Shown: positions 20,802-31,100 of the stretch, one piece after another
Layout: the number at the start of each line of letters is the position of its first letter
How positions within the stretch are numbered: the first letter of the stretch is position 1
Assembly: GCA_018806915.1 (NCBI GenBank)
Contig: JAGKQI010000096.1
Span: 310,001-374,000 of the forward strand
Direction: 5' to 3'
Source: Phytophthora colocasiae
Lineage: Eukaryota; Oomycota; Peronosporomycetes; Peronosporales; Peronosporaceae
Length of the DNA: 64,000 nucleotides
Program-made: the position numbers and the translations under genes
Notes under the pieces: generated by a model
Database searches by the model: none
Seen by the model: the letters and a program-made list of their open reading frames with translations, nothing else
Told to the model about the DNA's origin: nothing

Positions 20802-21134
20802 TTATCTCTTGACGCTCTTGTTCTCCTCCTTCGCGAACAGGTCGTCGAACTGGCGAGACTGGTTGATCGGGTTGCGCTGCAGATTCGCCATGCGGAATCG
20901 GAACTGTCGCCACGCAGAACCACGGTCCTCACGCGGCTCCAGCGTGTGGTGAAGCGTTGCGAATCGCTCCTCCTTGCTCACGTACACGTCGGGGTTCTGG
21001 AAGAGGTACCGCAGCGACATACCCGTGGCGGCCACTGCGGCGAAACCAGCGCAAAAGACGACGGGGAAGGTGGCCTTGTCCGTGGTCCAGAGGTTGAGTA
21101 GCTTGTAGCCCTGACGCTTGACGACTTGAACCAT
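20802..21134 (-). CDS. B12D/NDUFA4-like (complex I MLRQ-type) protein, copy 1
   Basis: Single exon, 110 aa. One hydrophobic segment (about 23-45, FPVVFCAGFAAVAATGMSL) is followed by NPDVYVSKEERF, the pattern of the B12D/NDUFA4 family, which in other organisms associates with mitochondrial complex I or IV. The protein is identical to copy 2 (23494-23826). In the coding sequence I see one silent change (CTG for TTG) and a TAA instead of TAG stop. Similarity to the other copies starts at the ATG and ends at the stop: upstream it is unrelated, with an intron-like TTCCTTCCTCCTAG just before the ATG. Its promoter must therefore differ. Confidence 0.7.
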   Translation of the reverse strand: MVQVVKRQGYKLLNLWTTDKATFPVVFCAGFAAVAATGMSLRYLFQNPDVYVSKEERFATLHHTLEPREDRGSAWRQFRFRMANLQRNPINQSRQFDDLFAKEENKSVKR

Positions 21135-22239
21135 CTTTTAAAACTAGGAGGAAGGAATACACGTGTGTTCACGCCTAAGAAACTTGTAGAATGAAGACCG
21201 TTGAGCAGTTCATCTTGCAAGCATCTAGAGCCACAGATACCTGCGCTGCGTAGACACGAGCAACGTGCTGCAGATACGCGCCTCGAAGGGCCGTACACAT
21301 TCTGGAGATAAGGTTGATAGCCAAGTGTTCGTATCGGTGAAAGTCATTCATCTAAAGGTACTGACGGTGTCGACAAATAGTATTTACCGTCTCAGCTCCT
21401 CTTGAAGGTGCTTTATCCCCAGGGAACAGTGCTCGCAACGAAAATGGAAGTGCTGCGCTGCGTATCTAAAGCCGTCGCAAAGACACTTCAACCGGGGCTA
21501 TCCCGTCGGAAACCGGTTCGTGACCGCGTGTTTTTTGCTTGAAGATACCGGTATCGAAGTCGCTGGCGGTACCACCGGAAATTACAACCGGTTAATTGGA
21601 GATACATGCACCCAAAATGCATTGCATTTGCTCCTCGTCTGTGTAAACATGTAGCAGCACTGCAACATATAAATGGTTATCTGTGCCGAAACACACCACG
21701 TCGGTAGTTTGTGGCAAGATCGAGTACACGGGGTACCATGAGCGCTACGTGGACTCACATTCGTATTGTAACTGACTTCGGCAGTGTCCATTCGAGCAAT
21801 ACTATTCTGCTGACTAAAAGAACCTTCATGTCCTTGCCACGAAGTGTTCATACCTATCTCCTTTCTCGCTCAGAGACCTCCCCCATTCCAACAGGGCACT
21901 CGTTGCTGCGCCCAACTAAACAAAATGTGACGAGGCTTCTGCACCCACCTGCGCCCAACCAACCCCCAAGTGAGCCCATCTGGATCCCAACCACCCCCCA
22001 AATGAGCTACAGCTGAGAAAGCCAGTTGAAAGCCAGTTCGAGTTGTTATACGTATAGTCGGATACCAAATGCGTTTTGGATCTGTCCAGTATTTCAAAGT
22101 GGCTTTGCTCGCCTTCTCGCCATCTACAATCGCAAGGGTAAGTTGCTTGTTGTGGAGAAGAAAAGTTGATCATGAACATGTATTTGGTGTTTATTTGTGT
22201 TTTGAAAGCTAGCTCAATCTTTCGTGCACAAATAACATC
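21135..22239. other. Region without a supported gene; CCCAAC-rich stretch
   Basis: Frames of up to 145 codons occur on the minus strand, but after the transposase remnant ends they lose any recognisable pattern. Around 21940-22010 the plus strand is rich in CCCAACC and ACCCCCC, similar to the repeat at 22416-22502. Nothing else is supported. Confidence 0.4.
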
Positions 22240-23045
22240 AGGATCGAGCGCCGTTCGGTTGTGTGGGTACTGGTTAAAGGTGTACTTGTTCAGCGAGTTG
22301 TTGTGAACCAACCTAGCCGTGATAATCTTCCTAGGAACGGAGGCATCCTTCATTTGGACGCAAGCATTGATCTACGGTAACGACATGCACCCAATTAGCA
22401 CAAGTATCCCAAGAGTACACTTGAAGCCCAACTAAGCCCAACTAAGCCCAACAGAGGCCCAACTCATACCCAACTACACCCCAACTGCACCCAACCCAAC
22501 CACACATACCTGTGCCTTGCATACCATAGCCCTCGACTGAATCCGTTTTCTCTTGCTCTTGCCACGCGCCTTGTACTTTCCCGAGTGCGTGCAAGCAAAC
22601 GTCTTCCCATAATTCTTCCACTCCAGTGGGAGTAAAGGCTTCGAGAGAGAAGTCACACGTATCTTGGTGTTCCTGGCAGTTTGTCCGTACCCGAAAGCAC
22701 TGTTGTCATACAAACCGTAAATAAAAGAGATCAGCATCATATAGACGGCAGCCACGGGCACTTCGCACCATCATCATACTGGTAAGTGCGCCGCATATAC
22801 TCGGTGTCATATACTTGGTGTCAAGGTCGTCCCAGGACTCGAACTCCCACCTGTACAGCAGGGCAGCGTGCAATTCGACGTCTTGGTCTTTATCAGCGTC
22901 GCTCAGCACAAGGCGAGGATGCGTGAATCCTTCTGAACGACCCTGCTTCGACTGCGATGTGTTGGTACTCGCACTGCTCGCCGTCTCACTGGCAGAGTCC
23001 ACCCATTCCTCCTCCCTCCTCACTCTCGCCATTCTGCCCCCTTGC
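22240..23045 (-). pseudogene. Remnant of a MULE/FAR1-like transposase N-terminus
   Basis: In minus-strand order I see an acidic/Ser-rich start, RWEFESWDDLDTKYM, then after a frame change AARNTKIRV-like residues and WKNYGKTFACTHSGKYKARG, KRIQSRAMVCKAQ. After an intron-like gap comes IITARLVHNNSLNKYTF and YPHNRT. These blocks match the WDDFD, CTHGRKHKSRGKGKR and HNHPLSK...YPHNR blocks of MULE-type elements common in Phytophthora. A local duplication (TATACTCGGTGTCATATACT region near 22797-22820) breaks the frame. No DDE catalytic part remains, so the element is dead. Confidence 0.5.
22416..22502. repeat. CCCAACT-type short repeats (TTGGG on the minus strand)
   Basis: About nine imperfect CCCAACT or CCCAACTAAG units sit in a row. 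They lie in the gap between the two transposase fragments, where a GTATGT donor (minus strand) and a CGTAG acceptor suggest an old intron. Read on the minus strand the units are TTGGGCTTAG and GTTGGGTTGGG. Confidence 0.7.
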
Positions 23046-23364
23046 TTTATTTTCTTCAAATGAGTGGTGCTGGCTCGGGTATACTAAATGTATACATCAG
23101 CTGCGGACGGATATTTATATATCCAGCTGACGGGGTAGGTTAAAATATGATTCAAATTTAACCTAACCCAGTTGGGCGCAGCACCCAACAGCTGAGAGGA
23201 GGGGGGGGGTACAAGAAGATTTACCGGTACCGTACTGATTTCGGTGCGTTTCAGTAGCGTGTCTATGCAAACGAGTTCGTGTCGCTGAAAGTTGAACGAT
23301 ATCGAGACAAGCCTGCGACTTACCAATGCCACGAACACTACGTCCATTTCAGTGCGTTCGCGAC

Positions 23365-23373
23365 TCATTCCAC
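23365..23373 (+). promoter_or_regulatory. Initiator-like CTCATTCCA, B12D copy 2
   Basis: CTCATTCCA matches the oomycete initiator (TCATTCC core) and lies 129 bp upstream of the ATG at 23494. The same motif is kept in the inverted arm (26396-26403), which supports a role. Confidence 0.5.
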
Positions 23374-23493
23374 GACTTCCTCTCGACAGATCACTTCAAC
23401 TGATCCGTTCCCCCGCCACCACACAGCCTAAGCTAAGCTCAGCGCCGTAACTCCCAGCTCTATCCACTACCACCCGAGCTCACTCCAATCACC

Positions 23494-23826
23494 ATGGTTC
23501 AAGTCGTCAAGCGTCAGGGCTACAAGCTACTCAACCTCTGGACCACGGACAAGGCCACCTTCCCCGTCGTCTTTTGCGCTGGTTTCGCCGCAGTGGCCGC
23601 CACGGGTATGTCGCTGCGGTACCTCTTCCAGAACCCCGACGTGTACGTGAGCAAGGAGGAGCGATTCGCAACGCTTCACCACACGTTGGAGCCGCGTGAG
23701 GACCGTGGTTCTGCGTGGCGACAGTTCCGATTCCGCATGGCGAATCTGCAGCGCAACCCGATCAACCAGTCTCGCCAGTTCGACGACCTGTTCGCGAAGG
23801 AGGAGAACAAGAGCGTCAAGAGATAG
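23494..23826 (+). CDS. B12D/NDUFA4-like (complex I MLRQ-type) protein, copy 2
   Basis: 110 aa, identical in protein sequence to copy 1. This copy has a full upstream region: an initiator-like motif, a C-rich leader and CAATCACC directly before ATG, a good start context. The single membrane segment (about 23-45) and the short charged C-terminal part fit a small inner-membrane subunit. The stop is TAG. Copy 3 is its mirror image 2.1 kb away. Confidence 0.75.
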   Translation: MVQVVKRQGYKLLNLWTTDKATFPVVFCAGFAAVAATGMSLRYLFQNPDVYVSKEERFATLHHTLEPREDRGSAWRQFRFRMANLQRNPINQSRQFDDLFAKEENKSVKR

Positions 23827-23846
23827 ATTGTAGAGTTTCCTTCACT

Positions 23847-24344
23847 ACTGTTGTAGTGACTTTCTGTTTCTCACGCTTAATTGAATTGATCATTTTGTAC
23901 TTTAGGTTTTTTTCCAAAACTTGGGAGTAATGAAAACGACGTATGGGATGCTCTGCTCCGTTTTCAATCACGCTAAACAAGGACAAAAATCCGAGGGCAT
24001 TTCTTGCAGTGAACTGTGAATGTAAGTTGTGTACGTAGTGCTTTGAAGTATGTATAATAGTCTTTGGGTTGCAGTGATGAAGACCAACTTTCACTTGGTT
24101 GTCTTCAGCCACGCAAATTGAAAACTGAAATCGGCACCTATAAAACAACAGTGGTTTTTAGTATGCTTGATGTTGGACTTCACACAAATTCACGCACCTA
24201 GATGAACTAATGACACCTCCATCACATAGACGAAGATTATGGTCAACTTAGCCTAAACCATTCCCGCTTGTTTTTCCAGGACGAATGCGAGTTGATGAAG
24301 AGGCGAAAACTCTAGTGTACACTTTAGTACAAATATCGACAAAA
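23847..24344. other. Spacer after B12D copy 2
   Basis: The first ~55 bp resembles the region after copy 3 in mirror image, so it is old 3' flank. The rest is AT-rich and I see no gene in it. Confidence 0.4.
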
Positions 24345-25883
24345 TCAACGAACCGAATTCCAGGGATCCATAGGCGAGCACATTCTGGATGGATGGTCAC
24401 TTGAAATGCCAACTAGCGAGGGGTAATATGCACTGTTAGGCAAGTGAAACAAAACTATTCGGTGGATACCTATCAACATACTACCGCGTCCAAGATAAGC
24501 CCCTATAAATCTTACTTTAGATAATTGGCAATACAACTTTAGCGTATTCCACCAGCACGAGATATTCTGTAATAAAGAGAGCGTCGGTACTTTTCTGAAT
24601 GAGTATGTCTCGCTCAGCTTGAGAGAAAAACTTCACTAGGTCTGCGATATCTTCGATTTTCGGTTTGTCGAACAGTACAGGTAGGACTTGTGAATGCTTT
24701 CCTTGCACGATTTATTGTGTGATCTGACTGAAATGATTCGTGTCGAGTGGGATTCCTCACAGCAACTGGTTTAGCATTAGTCCACAAATCGGTAAAGCTT
24801 GCCAACATCTCTGAATTTGGATTCTTGCTTTATCACTCTGATACTTCTTGCCGATGCACTCATTTATTGCAATCAAGTTCAACGTCACTTGCATAAAGTT
24901 GTATTGTGCTAGATGGTGGTCTGCTGGGATCTTGTTCATGAGTTTCTTTACATATTTGAGAATATCCATCACATCAAGCATCGACAGCCAGAAATGAACG
25001 AGATCAGCCTCCAGCCGTCGAAGACCAGGAAGATGCAGAGCATTCAAAACGTACAGTGCATTCAACATTGAATATCACTGCATCGGGTCGTTTTGGTCTG
25101 AGAGAGCCCGACTGAGCCAATTTTTTGCGATGATCTTGATAACCGGCAACACAATGCTTGATCGATACCATCGAAGGACAAAAAACCATTAATGTAGAGT
25201 GGGTAGATAAATGTAAGTGCAACTTGGCAATGATACACGGCCATTTGCCGTTTAATATCGTCCCACAAGCTCGGATCAGCTCTCCAGTGTGGCCTCCATA
25301 TATATGCAAAACATGCATCGATCACAATGATGTTGGGAGGAGCAGCAACCAGCAAACCAAGGAAAACTGTTAGCGCAGACACAACAAGTACCGTGCCAAT
25401 ACCAATAGCTCCAGCAAACGTCGTGCACTCTGACCATTGGAAGTAATACAGAGCCTGCCGCGAAGCTTATTACTGCCCATGAGCAAAGGAAGGATACCCA
25501 GTTGTCATGCATTCGTGCTTCCTGTGGTGCTAGAGGTGGTAGCTCGTTTAACAAGCCTAATGCAAGGCATGGAAGTGGTGTAAACAGGCAGTAGTTGTAG
25601 ACGAGTGTTACTTAGACCTGCAATGTACGCAACCAGTTTTTGCAATCGATCCACTCAGTAGCGCCCTTGAATCTCAACTTGAAGAGACATCCACGCAGCC
25701 CAAAGCCGGCGACGGCAATAATGTTGGAACCACCCCCGCATGCTGTTTATCTTGGACTACAGTGTTGAAGACGATAAAGTTGGAATGCATCAAGTGCACC
25801 TTGTCCATTTTCAACACGAAGTCGAAGTGGATAGATTCGAAGTGTTCCAGGTTGCAACTTGTCCGTAACAGTTGAGCGTACAC
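24345..25883 (-). pseudogene. Decayed multi-pass membrane protein (Phytophthora-expanded family)
   Basis: Successive minus-strand fragments in changing frames read as one broken protein. From the N-terminal side: ESIHFDFVLKMDKVHLMHSN, then NELPPLAPQEARMHDNWVSF, then SALTVFLGLLVAAPPNIIVI, ACFAYIWRPHWRADPSLWDD, VALTFIYPLYINGFLSF, FWLSMLDVMDILKYVKKLMN and DLVKFFSQAERDILIQKS. Hydrophobic stretches alternate with polar loops, as in a membrane protein. The pattern is one I associate with a large Phytophthora family of unknown function. Stops and at least six frame changes make it non-functional. It fills the space between the two inverted B12D copies. Confidence 0.5.
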
Positions 25884-25943
25884 AAGATAAATTCAACAAG
25901 TAGAAACACAATCACAACAGAGTGAAGGGAACTCTACAATCTA

Positions 25944-26273
25944 TCACTTGACGCTCTTGTTCTCCTCCTTCGCGAACAGGTCGTCGAACTGGCGAGACTG
26001 GTTGATCGGGTTGCGCTGCAGGTTTGCCATGCGGAATCGGAACTGTCGCCACGCAGAACCACGGTCCTCACGCGGCTCCAACGTGTGGTGAAGCGTTGCG
26101 AATCGCTCCTCCTTGCTCACGTACACGTCGGGGTTCTGGAAGAGGTACCGCAGCGACATACCCGTGGCGGCCACTGCGGCGAAACCAGCGCAAAAGACGA
26201 CGGGGAAGGTGGCCTTGTCCGTGGTCCAGAGGTTGAGTAGCTTGTAGCCCTGACGCTTGACGACTTGAACCAT
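25944..26273 (-). CDS. B12D/NDUFA4-like (complex I MLRQ-type) protein, copy 3
   Basis: 109 aa: the same as copies 1 and 2 except that the last arginine codon AGA is TGA, so the protein ends one residue earlier. The other coding differences seen from copy 2 are silent (GCA AAC for GCG AAT). The upstream region is nearly that of copy 2, so both should be expressed alike. The lack of amino-acid change suggests the copy is functional, or very recent or gene-converted. Confidence 0.72.
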   Translation of the reverse strand: MVQVVKRQGYKLLNLWTTDKATFPVVFCAGFAAVAATGMSLRYLFQNPDVYVSKEERFATLHHTLEPREDRGSAWRQFRFRMANLQRNPINQSRQFDDLFAKEENKSVK

Positions 26274-26395
26274 GGTGATTGGAGTGAGCTCGGGTGGTGG
26301 TGGATAGAGCTGGGAGTTACGGCGCTGAGCTTAGCTTAGGCTGTGTGGTGGTGGGGGAACGGATCAGTTGAAGTGATCTGTCGAGAGGAAGTTGT

Positions 26396-26403
26396 GGAAT
26401 GAG
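26396..26403 (-). promoter_or_regulatory. Initiator-like CTCATTCC, B12D copy 3
   Basis: The minus strand reads CTCATTCC here, 123 bp upstream of the copy 3 ATG, matching the motif upstream of copy 2. Confidence 0.5.
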
Positions 26404-26449
26404 TCGCGGACGCACTGAAATGGACGTAGTGTTCGTGGCATTGGTAAGT

Positions 26450-26922
26450 TTTGCCAGAGGAGTGATAACTCACCACTACGACTCGTGCTGAGCCCCTAGC
26501 AGCTCAGTAATACTACTAGTAGTACTGCAGAAATTGGTTGATTCAGGAACTGAAGTGGCTGAAACCTCGTAAACCAATTTGGAGAACATCGTACGACCAA
26601 CAATTTCAAGACTAGTACAACGTAGGTTCTACATTCTTGAGAACAGGCGTTCCTCCAACTTCGCACAAGCCTTGCCTTGAATCCTTACGTTGTTGTTGCC
26701 CGCACAGCGAACGTACACGATGACGGATTACCTACTGAACCCCGCAATCAACGCTCTCCACAAACACCACATCCGAAGCAAGCTCGGATCTGCTACTGTG
26801 TAATAAAGCGCTGTTTACCTACATTTTTGTATGGCGATGCTTTCAGCAGGTCCACTATTCGGGGTGTATTTGCCCGATTATCTCCCCCGCACAACGCAAC
26901 CGACCAGGAGCTCAACGAAAGG
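26450..26922. other. Intergenic region upstream of KDSR
   Basis: No gene is seen. A perfect 14-bp palindrome TACTACTAGTAGTA lies near 26511-26524. The last ~50 bp is pyrimidine and CA rich and is probably the KDSR leader. Confidence 0.4.
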
Positions 26923-27993
26923 ATGGCTGCGGAACTCTGGTGGGTGGGCGTGCTCGTCGCAGGCGTTGTCGTCGGCGTCTCCGTCGTGGTAAGGTGTTGT
27001 CTGTTGACGGTTGCGATATCTGCATATTAATTCCTCGTATTGTAGTCGTTTGTAGTGACTAAGCTCCGCGCTCCAGGCTTCGGAGTGGAAGGCAAGCATG
27101 TATTCATCACTGGCGGCAGCTCCGGTTTGGGACTGGCGTTGGCCAAAAAGTACGCGCAGCAGGGAGCCAAAGTGTCCATTGTTGCGCGTGGCTTGGACAA
27201 GCTGGAGGAGTCAAAAACAGAGATCGAGGGCGTTCGCAAAAGCACTGATGCTGGTGTCTTCATCCAGTCGTGCGATGTGGCGGATTTCGCCAGCGTTCAG
27301 AAGGCAGTGGAAGCTGCCAACATGTTCCACGGCCGGGCAACTGACCATGTGGTGTGCTCGGCAGGCTTTGCAGCCCCCGGCTACTTTTTGGAGCAGGACG
27401 TGAGCCTGTACAAGAAGATCATGGACGTGAACTACTTCGGCACGCTGCACACTATCAAGGCTGCATTGCCGGCTATGGTGCAACGCTCGGAGGAAGGAGG
27501 AGAAGGCGGTCATATCGTGCTTGTGAGCTCTGGCCTTGGTCTCATCTCGTGGATTGGCTACGCTCAGTACGCTGCTCCTAAGTACGCGCTGCGTGGACTT
27601 GCCGAGTCGTTGCGTAACGAACTGAAGCTGTTCGGTATTCGTGTGAGTATCTTTTACCCAGGCAACATTGATTCCCCTGGTTTTGTGGAGGAGAACCGCA
27701 CAAAGCCTGCCGAGACCAAGACCATTGAAGGTGTGAGTGAGCCCCTGCACCCTGACAAGGTGGCGCAGTCTCTGATCAACGGTGTGAGCGACGGCCAGTT
27801 CAGCATCACGAACGACCCGATGATCTTCATCCTACGCGTTCTGGCTAATGGTGTCGCCCCTCGCTACAACACGATGATGGAGACTGTGATGCTACCGCTG
27901 ATCATTCCTATCCAGGTTGGCTTCGGCTTCTTCATGGATTTTATCGTGTGGCAGACCAAGCGTGCGCGTGAGAAGAAGCCCAAGGACCAGTAA
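26923..27993 (+). CDS. KDSR: 3-ketodihydrosphingosine reductase-like SDR
   Basis: Two exons, 26923-26988 and 27046-27993. The 57-nt intron (GTAAGG...TTGTAG) gives 337 aa. KDSR/TSC10 uses NADPH to reduce 3-ketodihydrosphingosine to dihydrosphingosine at the cytosolic face of the ER. Exon 1 encodes only the N-terminal membrane segment (VGVLVAGVVVGVSVV). The Rossmann fold has TGGSSGLG for cofactor binding, CSAG in place of NAG, and the active-site YAAPK in QYAAPKYALRG. A C-terminal hydrophobic stretch (VMLPLIIPIQVGFGFFMDF) and a lysine-rich end (REKKPKDQ) fit ER membrane retention. The length agrees with the human enzyme (332 aa). Other ER-bound SDRs are the main alternative. Confidence 0.82.
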
Positions 27994-28100
27994 GACATCA
28001 GGGAGCGTGTGTCGACGATGGAAAGAGAAACGAGATTTCTATAGTGTTCGTCTTGGTTGTTTCTGTATGTTTCTGTTGGTATGCTCAAACGGATAGCTGC

Positions 28101-31100
28101 TTATCCCCTACGTTTGCTCAGACGCCATGAATCGGGCGGGTTGAAGCGGTCATACAGCGGTTCAATTTTCTCGTTGCGTTTGCGCTTCGAGAGCTTGGTG
28201 GGGTCTCCCTTTTTGAAGAAGGCAGGGGCCAGTTCAACGAGCCACTTGGGTTCAATCGTCATGATGTTGCGCATGTACTCCTTAGTCGTGAGTACCAGCT
28301 CATGGTAGAGCACCCACTCCGGACTCTTGTTGAACACTGCGCTTGACGGGTGGATATACACGGGTTGACCCTCAACCATCGTGCGGTACCCCTCCTGCGG
28401 GTCCTTCTTCGCTGTGTTTGCGAAGTATCCGGCAACGATTGCACGGCGGACCTTGTTATAGTTCTTGCCACAGGAAACCACATCCATTTTGTATCGGTCA
28501 AGAATGGAAAGTAATTGCTTGCGCACGTCTTGTGCTCGACGGATAGCTCGAGCCTGGATAAAGTTTTCGTAGCACCATGGGTTGGAGAACTTGGAGTTTG
28601 CCCAGGCCTCATAAACTGCCAGCAAAGTCAAGTGATCACCTTCCGGCTGATGAAACTTAGCCTTCTTTTGGTCAGCCTGGGCCTGCTTCTCCTTTGGTCG
28701 GAAAAATACGGATTCCACTGACAGCATCGCCACGATAGTCAACACTTCCTCAGCACAACCCAGTACCACGGAAGTCAGTAGCACTTTTGCGTTCTTCGGC
28801 TCCACAGGGAACTCGGCCATTTTCTTCCCCAACCGAGTCAACAAACCTTCGTCATCCAATGCACCAAGCGCATACAAGTTTTCCAGCGCCATAACAAGTG
28901 CGTCTTGTGGTGGCGGGTCCATAAAGTCAAAGCCCATGAGGTCGTTGATACCCATCGCCTTCAATTGCAGCACAACAGAGCCCAGGTTTGCGCGTTGAAT
29001 TTCTGGCACAGTCGTCGGCAGCATCTCGTTCTTGTAAGCATTTTCGGTGTACAGTCGGTAACACTTGCCCGGACCCGTACGCCCAGCACGTCCAGCACGT
29101 TGACGGGCGGAGGCTTGTGAGCATGGCACAACCACGAGAGAATCCATTCCGATCTTCGAGTTGAAGGCATTCTGCTTGCAAAAGCCAGGATCCACCACAT
29201 AATAAATGCCATCAATCGTCAGCGATGCCTCAGCAATATTGGTCGCCACGACACACTTGCGTGAGCCCTTAGGTGCTGGTTCGAAAATGCGTGACTGCAT
29301 TTCTGAAGGAAGAGCACCATACACTGGTAGGATAATGAGCTCCGGGGCCAATGCACGCTCTTGCAACGCCTTGATACGCTGATACAGCACTTCACAAGCT
29401 GTGTCAATTTCTTCTTGACCAGTTAAGAACAGCAAAATGTCACCTTCCGGCTCTGACAGATGAATCTGCATCACACAAAGAAGTGAAGCGTCCAGGTAGT
29501 CCAGCTCCGGTTCCTTTGTGTATAGGATCTCAACAGGGAACGTACGTCCGGGAATTGTAAAGATCGGGCAGTCAAAGAAATAACGTGAAAACTTTTCGGC
29601 ATCCAGCGTCGCAGAGGTCACAATAATCTTCAGATCTTTGCGCTTCCGCAGAAGGTCTTTCAGCAACCCGAATAGCACATCTGTGTTGATAGTTCGCTCG
29701 TGGGCCTCATCAAGCATTAGAGCACTGTATTTTGACAGAGTAGGGTCGGCCAGATATTCACGCAGCAGCATACCCTCTGTCATGTATTTGATCACTGTCT
29801 CTGGGCTTGTGACATCCTCAAAACGCATCGAGTAACCAACTTCTTGTCCAAGTTCACAGCCAAATTCCTCAGCAACACGTTTCGCGACGGATGAAGCAGC
29901 GACACGACGTGGCTGAGTACACCCGATAATTCCAGTCGAAGTCAATCCCATTTCTGCCATGTACTGCGTCATCTGAGTTGTTTTTCCTGAGCCAGTTTCT
30001 CCAATCACCACAAGTACTTGATTGTCAGCAATTGCTTTCATCAATTGACGCTTTAGTTTGAACACAGGAAGGCTCTCACGCTGCTCTAGAATCGACTTGT
30101 TAGACACGATACCGTAAGAAAGATTCTTTCCCACGGACTTCTGCTTCCACTCAGGCAGCTCAAACGTTGATCCCATGTTGATACCACGTAATTCTTGAGC
30201 GAAATGACGTTCACCTGCATCTGGCATCGGATCTTCCCAAGGACGGTTAAGATCCTTCGGAATAGAATCAATCAGTTGGTTCGCTTGAGTCTGGCGGAGT
30301 TCACGGCGCTCTTTGGCTAAGTTAGATTGGGTCATAGCTGCACGCTGCATCGATCCATCCGGATTTTTTACAATTTTGACGGGCGAGATTTCGCGACTTA
30401 TTTGAGTCTGACCACGCAAGAAAACTGGTTCATCCTCGTTCAGTTCAACTTCGAAGTCCTCCTCTGTTGCTTCAGTGTTTAGCAATCCATGTTCCTCGTC
30501 AAAGGTAGGATAATCTTCAACAGACAGCACACCCGAGTTAATAAGCTGCTGCACTTCCCACCGCTCTGGAGAGGACATCCGTTTGGAAGCACGTTGTGGC
30601 TTGTTGTCATCTTCATCTAGCTGTTGTGAACTCTGCATACCAGGTGCAGACGGGTTAATCCATGAACGTGAGTCCGATGCCTTGTTATCTTCACGTGCGC
30701 GCTCTGCACCGCCCGACGAGCGTTGCGGCATTAGATCCTGTCCTGTTTTCTGATCTACATCTCGCATGGACATCGACAATTTAGCTCCAGTAATTGAAAT
30801 CAGTTTCACCTTCACCCGATCGCCACGCTTTGCAAACTCCTTGACATTGCCGACTCGATTCGCTGACAAGTTCGACACGTGCACCAAACCTTCCTTCTTC
30901 TCTCTTGAGAATCCTTCCAGCTCCACAAATACGCCGAAATCCATAACCTTCGTCACACGGCCACTATAGATGCCATATAGTTCCAACTGTCTAGGCTGGC
31001 TATCACTCCCGCGTCTATCGTAATCTCGATCCCGATCATCACGGCGGGAGCGAGACGACCCATAGCGATCATCGCGATCGCGATCGCGCCCACGGCTACG

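Larger units (their letters stand above)
23318..23846. repeat. Left arm of a ~529-bp inverted duplication
   Basis: This arm is the reverse complement of 25921-26449 with only a few differences (four seen in the ~175 bp upstream of the ATG, a few in the coding part). It holds ~175 bp of promoter and leader, the whole coding sequence of B12D copy 2 and ~20 bp after its stop. Weaker similarity continues about 55 bp further inward. The outer limit is exactly at ACTTACC, i.e. GGTAAGT on the other strand. Confidence 0.92.
25921..26449. repeat. Right arm of the ~529-bp inverted duplication
   Basis: Mirror image of 23318-23846, separated from it by 2,074 bp. It contains B12D copy 3 on the minus strand, its leader and its initiator-like motif. 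Similarity stops abruptly after GGTAAGT at 26449. Confidence 0.92.
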
